In this document: positions 7,211 through 15,209 of the stretch, one piece after another | How positions within the stretch are numbered: the stretch's first letter is position 1 | Layout of the letters: each line of letters opens with the position of its first letter | DNA from: Modestobacter marinus | Lineage (GTDB): Bacteria > Actinomycetota > Actinomycetes > Mycobacteriales > Geodermatophilaceae | Length of the DNA: 64,000 bases | Reading direction: 5' to 3' | Assembly (NCBI RefSeq): GCF_019799945.1 | Contig: NZ_JABGCH010000005.1 | Span: 124,001 to 188,000 of the forward strand | Notes under the pieces: generated by a model | What the model saw: the letters and a program-made list of their open reading frames with translations, nothing else | The model's database searches: none | What the model was told of the DNA's origin: nothing | Translations under genes and position numbers: made by a program

Positions 7211-8491
7211 TGCCGGGTCAGGCAACCTTCGCCCTCTTGATGGTCTCGGCTCGTCGGATGACCTTGCGGAGCCTGGGATCGGAGACATGCCGGTTTCGCC
7301 AGGCGATGTAGCGGCGGATCATGCTCGCCTGCTCGCGGTGGGACTCGTGGTCGGTGCCGTCGATGGCGAAGTAGCGCAGCGCAGTGAACTGGGCCTCGAT
7401 GCGGTTGAGCCAGGAGCCGTAGAACGGCACGTAGGCCAGCTCGATGTTGTTGGCCGCAGCCCACTCGCCGACTCGGGGGTCGGTTCTGGTGGAGAGGTGC
7501 GGGCTGAAGTTGTCCAGCACGATCGCGATCCGCGCGTTGGCCGGATGTAGCGAGCGCAGGTAGCGGCAGAAGGCGAGGAACTCGGTGCGGCCCTTGCGGG
7601 CTTTGACGTGACCGTAGAGCCGATCGGTGGACAGGTCGTAGCCGGCGATCAGGTGCCTCACGCCGTTCGGTCGGGTGTAGGTGGCCCGCCGGCGCCGTCG
7701 CCGGGGCCGCTCCTGCTCGCCCTTCCCGGTCACCACCGGGGCCCACTGCTTGCCCGGGTGGGGCTGAAGGTTCAGCGGCCCGAACTCGTCCACGCAGATG
7801 ACGACGGTCGGGTCACCGGGGCCGGGACGGCGGTGCCCGTCGGCGATCGCGTAGAGCTCCAGCACCCGGTTCTTCTTGGTCTCGTAGTCCGGGTCGGTGC
7901 TGGTCTTCCAGGTCTTGACGGCCTGGAAAGGAGACGCCCTCCTCGCGCAGCAGCGTGCGCAGGCCCTCGTGGGAGATGTCGTCGACCACCCCCTCGGCGA
8001 CCAGGAAGTCGGCCAGCTTGGACAGGCTCCAGGTGCTGAACGGCAGCCCGTGATCGGTCGGCCGACTCAGCGCGGCCTTCTTGATCTCCTGCCGCTGTTC
8101 GAGGCTGAACTTCGGTGGTCGCCCACCGGCGTACTTCGGTTTCAGTGAGTCGAAGCCGTCGGCGTTGAAGTTGTGCAGCACGTCCCGAACCCGGTCGGGG
8201 CTGGTGAAGGTCACCTCGGCGATCTGCGGCACGGCCATGCCTTGCGCCGACAGCAGCACCATCTGGGCTCGTCGCCAGGTCACCACCGACCCGCTGGACC
8301 GGCGGACGATGCGCAGCAACCTGTTGCCCTCGTCGTTGCTGATCGGGCGGACCTGCACGCGATGGACCATCTCGCATCTCCTGCGGGGAAAACAGGATCA
8401 GACGAGCGCGACGGTCCACCCGCTCAGGACCTCGGTCAGGAACGCCGGCCGGTGTGTCGCGAAGCGGGGCCAAGGTTGGCAGCCGCAGCAC
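7210..8491 (-). mobile_element. IS630 family insertion sequence (1282 bp)
   Basis: The element carries a single IS630-type transposase region on the minus strand. The ends are imperfect inverted repeats: the left end GTGCCGGGTCAGGCAACCTT matches the complement of the right end with about 17 of 23 positions counting the TA. It is flanked by TA on both sides. The insertion point is inside the stop codon of the beta-lactamase-like gene. Removing the element and one TA restores TAG-TAG, so the insertion was neutral for that gene. Confidence 0.85.
7218..8370 (-). pseudogene. IS630 family transposase, single frameshift
   Basis: The N-terminal part (8370 down to about 7930) encodes the helix-turn-helix region (RRAQMVLLSAQGMAVPQIAE) and the Arg/Lys-rich linker typical of IS630. 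The C-terminal part (about 7930-7218) is in another frame and holds the DDE catalytic core: VICVDEFGPL, IVLDNFSPH and WLNRIEAQF. The frames meet at GGAAAGG (7925-7931), where dropping one base joins GVSF to QAVKTWKTSTDPDYETK. The A-run is short, so this looks more like a mutation or a sequencing error than programmed frameshifting, although some IS630 relatives do use frameshifting. Confidence 0.85.
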
Positions 8492-8493
8492 TA
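8492..8493. repeat. TA target-site duplication, right
   Basis: The partner of the TA at 7208-7209, directly outside the right terminal inverted repeat of the IS630-type element. Confidence 0.75.
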
Positions 8494-8968
8494 GTAGTCG
8501 GCGGCGGCGTCGAAGTCGGGCCGCGGTGTCCCGCGCCGATGCATGGGCTTCTGTAGATCCAGGTCTTCACCGGTCCACGGCTGTAGGTCAACGGTGCCTT
8601 CACTCGGTGGCTGTTCGGGGTCCAGTCCGTCGGCGGATCGACGGTGCGTGGCACTCGGGCGGCTGGTGACGCAGGAGTGACATCGAGGTGACGCGTCATG
8701 CGCGAGCATCTGGGTTGTCGAGTTCGTCGGCCGCCGCGTGAGGTCGCGTCGATGAGGTCGCGTCGACCGGCCAAGGCGCGCGGTGGCGTCGACCAGACAT
8801 GCTGCGGCGCAAAGATGCCCGATCGAACTGCCTCGTACCGGTTCGCGATGCCGTGGCGTACGTCAACAGCCGACCAGGTCCCGCACGTGGTGCTGCGCAT
8901 CAGCCGACATCCGAAGGACGTGCGTCGGCTCGGGACGGATCGCGGAAGAGAAGGGATGTGGAAACGCT
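8494..8968. other. Gene-free stretch between the IS and the aminopeptidase gene
   Basis: No convincing gene was found in these 475 bases. A minus-strand frame (8491-8709) ends in PMHRRGTPRPDFDAAADY directly at the IS junction and could be the 3' end of a lost gene, but its N-terminal part is not protein-like. A perfect 14-bp tandem repeat, TGAGGTCGCGTCGA twice, lies at 8739-8766. G+C is visibly lower and codon-like periodicity weaker than in the flanking core genes. Confidence 0.4.
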
Positions 8969-11569
8969 ATGGCATCGCCGAATCTGACTCGAATTCAGGC
9001 CGAACGGCGGGCCGCGTTGCTGGACGTGGCCGATTACGCGATCGAGGTCGACCTGACCGACGGCAGCGGTGCGCCCGGCGAGGCAACCTACGCCACCACC
9101 ACGACAGTCCGCTTCGCCTGTCGAGAACCCGGTGCCGGCTGCTGGATCGACTTCGTGGGCGCGGGCGTGCGGTCGGCGGTGCTCAACGGGACAGAGCTGG
9201 ATGTCTCCGGCTACCGCGAGGACGACGGCATCGCCCTACCCGAGCTTGCCGCGGACAACGAGCTGATTGTGGTCGCCACGGGTCGCTACACGAACACCGG
9301 CCAGGGCCTGCACCGCTTCGTCGACCCGGCCGACGGGAGCGTCTATCTGTACACGCAGTTCGAGACGGCCGACGCCAAGCGGTTGTTCGCCTGCTTCGAC
9401 CAGCCCGACCTCAAGGCCCGCTACACGCTCACGGTGCACGCGCCCCGCGAATGGCAGGTCGTGTCCAACACGGTGGCCGAACGCACCACCGACGGCCCCA
9501 GCGGGGCCGTCACCCACCATTTCGCCGCCAGTGAGATCATGAGCACCTACCTGGTTGCGCTCGTGGCCGGGCCGTACGCACACTGGCACGACGAGTACGT
9601 CGACGACGACCGTACCGACGGTGCCGCGGCAACCGTTCCGCTGGGGCTGTACTGCCGCGCTTCGCTGGCTCAGTACATGGACGCCGACCGGCTGTTCGCC
9701 GAGACCAAGCAGGGCTTCGGCTTCTTTCCGCCCAACTTCGGGGTTCGGTATCCGTTCGGCAAGTACGACCAGCTGTTCGTTCCCCAGTTCAACGCCGGCG
9801 CGATGGAGAATGCCGGCGCGGTGACCTTCCTCGAGGACTACGTCTTCCGCTCCCGGGTCACCCGCGCGAGATATGAGCGCCGCGCCGAGACCGTGCTGCA
9901 CGAGATGGCGCACATGTGGTTCGGCGATCTGGTGACCATGCGCTGGTGGGACGATCTGTGGCTGAACGAATCGTTCGCCACCTGGGCGAGCATCTTCTGC
10001 CAGACCGAGGCCACCGAGTACACCCAGGCCTGGACGACGTTCGCGAACATCAAGAAGAGCCGCGCCTACCGCCAAGATCAGTTGCCCTCCACCCACCCCA
10101 TCGCGGCCGACATCCCCGATCTGGAAGCCGTGCGGGTCAACTTCGACAGCATCACCTACGACAAGGGCGCGAGCGTGCTCAAGCAGCTCGTCGCCTACGT
10201 CGGGCGCGAGCCGTTCCTGGCCGGACTGCGCGCCTACCTGACCGCGCACGCCTGGAGCAATGCCACCTTCGCCGACCTGCTCGCCGCCCTCCAGGCGGCG
10301 TCCGGGCGGGACCTGTCCGGCTGGGGCGCGCAGTGGCTGAAGACCACCGGGCTGAACATGCTCCGTCCGTCGTTCGAGCTCGACACCCAGGGCCGGTTCA
10401 CGCGATTCGAGGTGATGCAGGGCGGAGCCCGGCCCGGCGCGGGCGAGCTGCGCACCCACCGGATCGCGGTCGGCCTCTACGACGAGCGCGACGGCCGGAT
10501 CGTGCGCACCCACCGCGTCGAGGTCGACGTCACCGGCGAGCGCACCTCGGTAGCGGCCCTGGTCGGAGTCCCGCGCGGCAAGCTCGTGCTGGTCAACGAC
10601 GACGACCTGACCTATTGCGCGCTGCGCTTCGACCCGGCCTCACTGGCCACTGTGCTGGACCGGATCGGCGACATCGCGGATTCTCTTCCCCGCAGCCTGT
10701 GCTGGTCGGCGGTGTGGGAGATGACCCGCGAGGCCGAGCTCAGAGCGCGTGACTTCACCGCTTTCATCGCCGCTGAGTTCGGCACGGAGACCGACATCGG
10801 TGTGCTGCAGCGGCTGCTACAGCAGGCGCAGATCGCGGCCAGCTCCTACGCCGATGAGCCCTGGGCGGCCGAACACGGCTGGCCGCTGCTGATCGACGCC
10901 CTGCTCTCCACCCTCGACACCGCGCCTGCCGGCTCCGACATCCAGCTCGCCGTGGTCAACGCGCTCACCGCAAGCCTGCTGCCGCCGCCGATCCTGGAGC
11001 GGATGCGCGGCTGGCTGGCCGGAGTCGACGTGCCCGACGGCCTGACCGTCGACACCGACCTGCGGTGGCGGCTGCTGCATGCCCTGATCGCGCACGCCGC
11101 GGCCACCGGAGCCGACATCGACGCCGAGCTGAAGCGCGACCCCACCGACAGCGGCCGGCGGAGCGCGGAGCAAGCCCGCGCCCTGATCCCGACCCCCGAG
11201 GCCAAACAGCAAGCCTGGCAGCGCGCCGTCCACGACGACGACCTGCCGCGAGCCATCACCGTGGCCATCGTCAACGGGTTCAACCACCCCGCCCAGCGCT
11301 CCCTGCTCACCCCTTACGTCGAGAAGTACTTCGCCGAGATCGCCAACCTGTGGGGCCGACGCACCAGCGAGCAGGCCCAACCCGTGGTGACGGGCCTGTT
11401 TCCCTCCTGGGCGGTCGACAAGACCACCGTCGACGCCGCCGACGCCTGGCTCGCCGACCAGTCACACCCCTGCGACGCACCGCAGTGGAAACCGCTGTGC
11501 CGACTGGTGTCGGAAGGCCGAGCAGACCTCATGCGTGCCCTGACCGCACGGGAGTTCGACCGCAGCTGA
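8969..11569 (+). CDS. pepN: Aminopeptidase N (M1 family zinc metallopeptidase)
   Basis: Cytosolic M1 aminopeptidase of 866 residues, the usual size for actinobacterial PepN. It shows the substrate-binding GAMENAG motif, the zinc site HEMAH (His311, Glu312, His315) and the third ligand Glu334 in LWLNESFA. The C-terminal half is the ERAP1-like helical domain. The ATG at 8969 gives the standard MASPNLTRIQAE start with GGAA 7 nt upstream. Codons include more A/T-ending ones than the core genes around it (for example agatatgag near 9870). With the neighbouring IS and decayed peptidase this suggests the gene was acquired or duplicated with the island. Confidence 0.93.
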   Translation: MASPNLTRIQAERRAALLDVADYAIEVDLTDGSGAPGEATYATTTTVRFACREPGAGCWIDFVGAGVRSAVLNGTELDVSGYREDDGIALPELAADNELIVVATGRYTNTGQGLHRFVDPADGSVYLYTQFETADAKRLFACFDQPDLKARYTLTVHAPREWQVVSNTVAERTTDGPSGAVTHHFAASEIMSTYLVALVAGPYAHWHDEYVDDDRTDGAAATVPLGLYCRASLAQYMDADRLFAETKQGFGFFPPNFGVRYPFGKYDQLFVPQFNAGAMENAGAVTFLEDYVFRSRVTRARYERRAETVLHEMAHMWFGDLVTMRWWDDLWLNESFATWASIFCQTEATEYTQAWTTFANIKKSRAYRQDQLPSTHPIAADIPDLEAVRVNFDSITYDKGASVLKQLVAYVGREPFLAGLRAYLTAHAWSNATFADLLAALQAASGRDLSGWGAQWLKTTGLNMLRPSFELDTQGRFTRFEVMQGGARPGAGELRTHRIAVGLYDERDGRIVRTHRVEVDVTGERTSVAALVGVPRGKLVLVNDDDLTYCALRFDPASLATVLDRIGDIADSLPRSLCWSAVWEMTREAELRARDFTAFIAAEFGTETDIGVLQRLLQQAQIAASSYADEPWAAEHGWPLLIDALLSTLDTAPAGSDIQLAVVNALTASLLPPPILERMRGWLAGVDVPDGLTVDTDLRWRLLHALIAHAAATGADIDAELKRDPTDSGRRSAEQARALIPTPEAKQQAWQRAVHDDDLPRAITVAIVNGFNHPAQRSLLTPYVEKYFAEIANLWGRRTSEQAQPVVTGLFPSWAVDKTTVDAADAWLADQSHPCDAPQWKPLCRLVSEGRADLMRALTAREFDRS

Positions 11570-11639
11570 CCACACCGAGCGACCCCCCCACCTGGTCTGC
11601 CCGTACGGCCGGAGCAGACGCCCACTGCGCGCAAGCGGT

Positions 11640-12350
11640 GCGCGGCGGGCGGGATGTGGCGCAAGAACCGCCGCTTCGCGGAGCCTGGGCAGCCGGCGTG
11701 CCCCACCGGCGGCGGGAACGGCCCCGGCGTCGACCTCAACCGCAACTACGACTTCCTGTGGGACTTTCCCACCGCGTTCCGCCCGCAGGCGCCCGTTGCC
11801 ACCTCCACGAACCCTGCGAAGAGATCTACCGCGGACCGGGCGTGGTCTCCGAACCGAAGACCGCCAACGTCACCTGGCTGCTCGACCAGATCCCGTCGGT
11901 GACCCACTTCATCGACGTCCACTTCTTCGGCGAGCTGATCCTCGACAACTGGGGCGACGACGACCAGACCACCGATCCGTCCATGAACATCCACAACCCG
12001 ACTACGACGGCCAGCGCGGCATTCCGGACAGCTCTCCCGGTGCGGACCCGCACAAGTAGCGGGAGCACCTGCCGGCTGCCGATCTGGGCGAGGCGTCCCT
12101 CTGGGCACCGTCATGCGCGACGCCATCCAGACGGCACCCGGCCGGACGTACACCGTAAGGAGCGCCGTCGGGCTCCAACTGACTCCACCACGGGCATGGT
12201 GCTCGGCTACACGATCGAGTGGGGGCCGCGACGGAAATCGATCCCCAGGAGCTTCCACCCCGGCTGCTCGGACATGGTGCCCATCATCGAGGAGATCACC
12301 GCCGCGCTCCTGGCCTTCTGCTCCGCCGTGGCCAGCCGCATCGGCGAGCT
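11640..12350 (+). pseudogene. Decayed M14 family zinc carboxypeptidase
   Basis: Fragments of one M14 peptidase lie in order in three frames. The first is GVDLNRNYDFLWDFPTAF (about 11725-11780), which holds the substrate-binding Asn-Arg pair. The second is PCEEIYRGPGVVSEP through THFIDVHFFGELILDNWG (about 11810-11955), which holds the zinc-ligand His. The third is TGMVLGYTIEWG (about 12192-12228), which holds the catalytic Glu, followed by CSDMVPIIEEITAALLAF. At least three frameshifts are needed to join them, and the N-terminal zinc motif HxxE is absent. It is clearly non-functional as sequenced. Its position directly after an aminopeptidase gene suggests a former peptidase pair. Confidence 0.8.
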
Positions 12351-12721
12351 CCAGCAGAACGACCACGCCGCAGCAGTGCCCGGACAGAGGTCTCCAGCGA
12401 ACAAGGTGGCGCATATCGCAAGCGGGCGTGGTCAGCCGCAATGACCGCACCTCACGGAGCCGCCTGCCCTCAAGGCGCGCGGCTCCCCGGCCGCTCCAGA
12501 CACGCCCTGCCCACGACCTCCAGGTCGCCCTCGGCCTGCGACAGGTCAAGGTGACGGTCAGGACGCGTCTAGCCCGATACCTCTCAGGGGCAAGTCCGCA
12601 CGGATCGCGATGAGCTCCTTCTGCCGCGCTCTCGTCGAGCTAGGCGCATCTTCTCAATGAGTGGCGGATGCTGCGGGGGTCCCGCTCGATCGGCCTCGCG
12701 CGGTCGCTCGGTCCGTCCCGG
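12351..12721. other. Gene-free stretch after the M14 relic
   Basis: About 370 bases without a supportable gene, RNA or repeat. The open frames here lack start signals and have composition typical of shadow frames. It is probably residue from the decay of the upstream peptidase gene. Confidence 0.4.
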
Positions 12722-13066
12722 TCAACGCTCTGCTGCCTTCTCGGCGTTGTACTCCAGGACGGCGTCGATCCAGAAGTGCAAATCCCTGTCTTCGGTGAGC
12801 GCATCCCCATCGACGGTGATCCAGCCCTCGCCCATCGACCGGCCCTTGCCCATCTCTGCCCGGCGGGCCCCGTCCAACTCCAGGTACTCGGCATCGCGAC
12901 TGCGCGACACGCGCACGAGCAGGGCGCCCCCGCCGCCCGAGACGCAGGCCACCATCTTGTCGTCGACCATGAACGCGAGGCCACCGAACATCTTCACCTC
13001 ACGGACATTCCCGACATCAGAAACTGCACCGCGAACGCGGTCAGCGAGCTCGGCATCGTAGGTCAC
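12722..13066 (-). CDS. TfoX/Sxy N-terminal domain protein
   Basis: The 114-residue single-domain protein is of the TfoX_N type. It has the core KMFGGLAFMVDDKMVACVSG (about residues 25-44) followed by LLVRVSRSRDAEYLELDGAR. In gammaproteobacteria TfoX controls competence, but stand-alone actinobacterial TfoX_N proteins have no proven role. I chose the GTG at 13066 (VTYDAELADRVRG) because it has GGAAGGGGA at a good distance and matches the usual start of the family. The C-terminus is Glu/Lys-rich. Confidence 0.8.
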   Translation of the reverse strand: MTYDAELADRVRGAVSDVGNVREVKMFGGLAFMVDDKMVACVSGGGGALLVRVSRSRDAEYLELDGARRAEMGKGRSMGEGWITVDGDALTEDRDLHFWIDAVLEYNAEKAAER

Positions 13067-13175
13067 CCGCTGTCCCCTTCCTGGCGAGCTGCGAAGCGTA
13101 GGTCCTCCGGTCGCTGAGAGACCCGTCCACACTCATGCCGGATTGGGTCTCTACCCGTTCTCGATGCGGACCGGG

Positions 13176-13802
13176 TCAGGCCAGTCGGCCACGCAACGTC
13201 GACACGCCGTCGCCACTGAGATGGCCGAGTGCGGTCGTGCGGCCGGTGATCGACAGCAGGAGCGCCTCGGCGTCGCCGCTCACGGTGGGACCGCTGCCGT
13301 GAGCCCAGTCGATGTCGTTCGCCTCGAATCGCAACCCACCCAGCGTGCCCTTGGGGACGATGCCACCGACGGGAGCGGCCGTCAGGAAGGTCAGCGACTT
13401 GTGCAGGCGCTCCTCGGGGACGTCGCGGGGCAGCCCCAGCGGCCAGCGGATGTCCAGGCCGTGCACCAGGAGGTCGGTGAGGGGCGCCTCAGGACCTGAA
13501 CCGGGAGGGGTGAACCGCGAGTCGGCCTTCCGAGCCAACACCTCGGTGAGCTCGCCGAAGGGCCGACGTGCCTGCTCGCGGGTCAGCCGGACGTTCGCTC
13601 GGTCGAAGTTCCCGCGGCACGCCAGCATGGCCAGCACGAACTTCGGGGTGCTCACTTCCAGGGGCACGACCAGGTGCGCCACCACGTCGTGCACGCTCCA
13701 TTCGTCGCACAGGCTCTGCGTTGCCTGCTGCTCACCCGTCAGTCCCGACATCAGGGCAGCCAGACCGCGACGCTCGTCGGCGATCTCCGCGAATGTGTCC
13801 AC
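13176..13802 (-). CDS. Maleylpyruvate isomerase/DinB-like mycothiol-dependent family protein
   Basis: The 208-residue protein belongs to the TIGR03083-type DinB superfamily found in mycothiol-producing actinobacteria. The helical-bundle metal-site motif SLCDEWSVHDVVAHLV (about 33-48) is present and the second motif LLVHGLDIRWPLGLP lies near residue 118. Such proteins use mycothiol for isomerisation or S-transfer; the substrate is unknown. A GTG giving VDTFAEIADERRGL is chosen because the upstream frame overlaps transposase debris. Confidence 0.8.
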   Translation of the reverse strand: MDTFAEIADERRGLAALMSGLTGEQQATQSLCDEWSVHDVVAHLVVPLEVSTPKFVLAMLACRGNFDRANVRLTREQARRPFGELTEVLARKADSRFTPPGSGPEAPLTDLLVHGLDIRWPLGLPRDVPEERLHKSLTFLTAAPVGGIVPKGTLGGLRFEANDIDWAHGSGPTVSGDAEALLLSITGRTTALGHLSGDGVSTLRGRLA

Positions 13803-13837
13803 AAGATGATGCTGGCATGTGGACCAGGGCCTGTCCT

Positions 13838-13925
13838 TCACGTGCGGGCGCGACCAGGTTCGATCGCCGCCCACTGCTCATCGGTCAGCACGCACGCCCA
13901 CCGGTCCGAGATCCCCGTACCGGGC
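13838..13925 (-). pseudogene. Fragment of an IS5-like transposase N-terminus
   Basis: On the minus strand the frame reads SDRWACVLTDEQWAAIEP and then stops being transposase-like. The phrase LTDEQWAAIEP is the usual opening of IS5/IS4-type transposases (normally followed by LLP). Only about 20-30 codons survive. It marks the right side of the accessory block that begins with the IS630 element. Confidence 0.6.
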
Positions 13926-13968
13926 GCCCCGTGCTCGGGAGACACGCCCTCGTCGACGGCCGTCGTCC

Positions 13969-14448
13969 TCAGCCGAAGGCGTCCATCGTCGCCTTGACCA
14001 CCGCCGCGTAGACCACGTGCGGGACGACGTCGCTGACCCAGTCGGTGGTCGACCAGGTGCGCGGGTCGGTGATGCCCAGCGCGGTCATCGGGCCGTTGGC
14101 GGCGACCAGGACGCCGGCGCTGATCAGCCCGGTGCCCACCAGCGGCCGGGACCGGAAGCCGGTCGCGCGGACCAGGCCGGTGAGGACGCCGACCCCGATG
14201 CCGGCGGCCAGGCCGGTCAGCGGGCCGAGGCCCTCCACCCGGTTCGAGCGGGTCTGCCCGTCCCCGGGAATGGGCACGTGCGCCTTCTCCGCGAGTGCCT
14301 CCACCGTCCGTTCGGGCGTGGAGCTGCTCGCGCGCCCACGGACGACCATGTCGAGGTAGGTGACGGCGTTCAGCGCGCTCGTCCCGGCCGCGCCGGCCGC
14401 CGCGCCGCGCAGAACCCACCCCAGCGTGCCGATCCTCCGACTGCTCAT
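13969..14448 (-). CDS. Hypothetical membrane protein (159 aa)
   Basis: The protein has an N-terminal hydrophobic segment (LGWVLRGAAAGAAGTSALNA), a hydrophilic middle including PERTVEALAEKAHVPIPGDG, and two Gly/Ala/Val-rich segments in the second half (LTGLAAGIGVGVLTGLV and LISAGVLVAANGPM). Similar conserved membrane proteins without known role occur in Geodermatophilaceae. The ATG at 14448 is preferred to the GTG two codons upstream; neither has a clear ribosome binding site. Confidence 0.7.
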   Translation of the reverse strand: MSSRRIGTLGWVLRGAAAGAAGTSALNAVTYLDMVVRGRASSSTPERTVEALAEKAHVPIPGDGQTRSNRVEGLGPLTGLAAGIGVGVLTGLVRATGFRSRPLVGTGLISAGVLVAANGPMTALGITDPRTWSTTDWVSDVVPHVVYAAVVKATMDAFG

Positions 14449-14491
14449 GATCACGCGGCTACCCGGTCCGGCGGCGTGGCGAAACCGGCGG

Positions 14492-15034
14492 TCAGCCCTC
14501 CTCGGCGCGGGCCGGGCCGGCCGCGCGCTCGAGCAGCGGGATCATCCGGGGACCGACGAACCTCCGCAGCGCCAGGTTGGTGTCCGTGCGCTGGACGCCG
14601 GGGATGGCGAGCACCTGCTCGGTGATCCGCCACAGGTCGTCCGCGTCGACGGCGACCACCCGCACGAGCAGGTCGACGACGCCGGACAGGCCGATGACCT
14701 CGAGCACCTCCGGGATCCCGGCCAGCGCGGCACCGACGTCGGCCAGGCTGGTCTGCACGACCTGCACCGTCACGTAGGCGGTCAACCGGTAGCCCAGCGA
14801 CTCCGGCCGCACCCGCAGGTCGAACGGGTCGAGCACGCCGCCGGCCTCCAGCCGGGCCAGCCGCGCCTGCACGGTGTTGCGGGCCAGCCCGAGCCGCTGC
14901 GCGAGGCCGAGCACGGTGGCGCGCGGGTCCTCCGTCAGGGCGAGCAGCAGCCGCGCGTCGGTGAGGTCCAGCCGGTCGGGACTCGCGGGCACGGTGTGCA
15001 GTCTGGCATGCGAGGACGTCCTAGCAGTACCCAT
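14492..15034 (-). CDS. Lrp/AsnC family transcriptional regulator (BkdR-like by context)
   Basis: The 180-residue protein has an N-terminal winged helix-turn-helix (DARLLLALTEDPRATVLGLA through LGLARNTVQARLARLEAGGV, about 25-67) and a C-terminal RAM/AsnC ligand domain with VVQTSLADVGAALAGIPEVL and VVDLLVRVVAVDADDLW. It is transcribed divergently from the 2-oxoacid dehydrogenase operon. This is the arrangement of bkdR regulators, which sense branched-chain amino acids or their ketoacids, so control of that operon is the natural prediction. Three TGCGC-type motifs lie in the shared intergenic region. Confidence 0.88.
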   Translation of the reverse strand: MGTARTSSHARLHTVPASPDRLDLTDARLLLALTEDPRATVLGLAQRLGLARNTVQARLARLEAGGVLDPFDLRVRPESLGYRLTAYVTVQVVQTSLADVGAALAGIPEVLEVIGLSGVVDLLVRVVAVDADDLWRITEQVLAIPGVQRTDTNLALRRFVGPRMIPLLERAAGPARAEEG

Positions 15035-15209
15035 CGTGCGCAGTCGCGCGCCCGACGGTTGCGCAGATCGGCACCTGGGTGATCTATTGCGCGGAGCCCC
15101 CGGCATGCCACCATGTGTGAGCGGTGCCACATCCCGGGCGCCGCGAGAGCACGTCCAGCGACGGTTGTCCGGCGACCCCGGGCTCCGCGAGACGGCGAGG
15201 AGGACACGC
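15035..15209. promoter_or_regulatory. Divergent control region with three TGCGC(A) motifs
   Basis: Between the Lrp-type gene and E1 alpha, the motif TGCGCA occurs at 15037-15042 and, as TTGCGCA, at 15059-15065; a related TTGCGC is at 15087-15092. TGCGCA is itself palindromic. Spacing of about 23 and 28 bp places the boxes roughly on one DNA face, as expected for an Lrp-family oligomer. This is a candidate operator only. Confidence 0.45.

Noticed and set aside
8491-8709. Minus-strand frame ending PMHRRGTPRPDFDAAADY at the IS junction
   Set aside because: Could be a gene end, but there is no domain match, the N-terminal part is low quality, and the stop exists with or without the IS.
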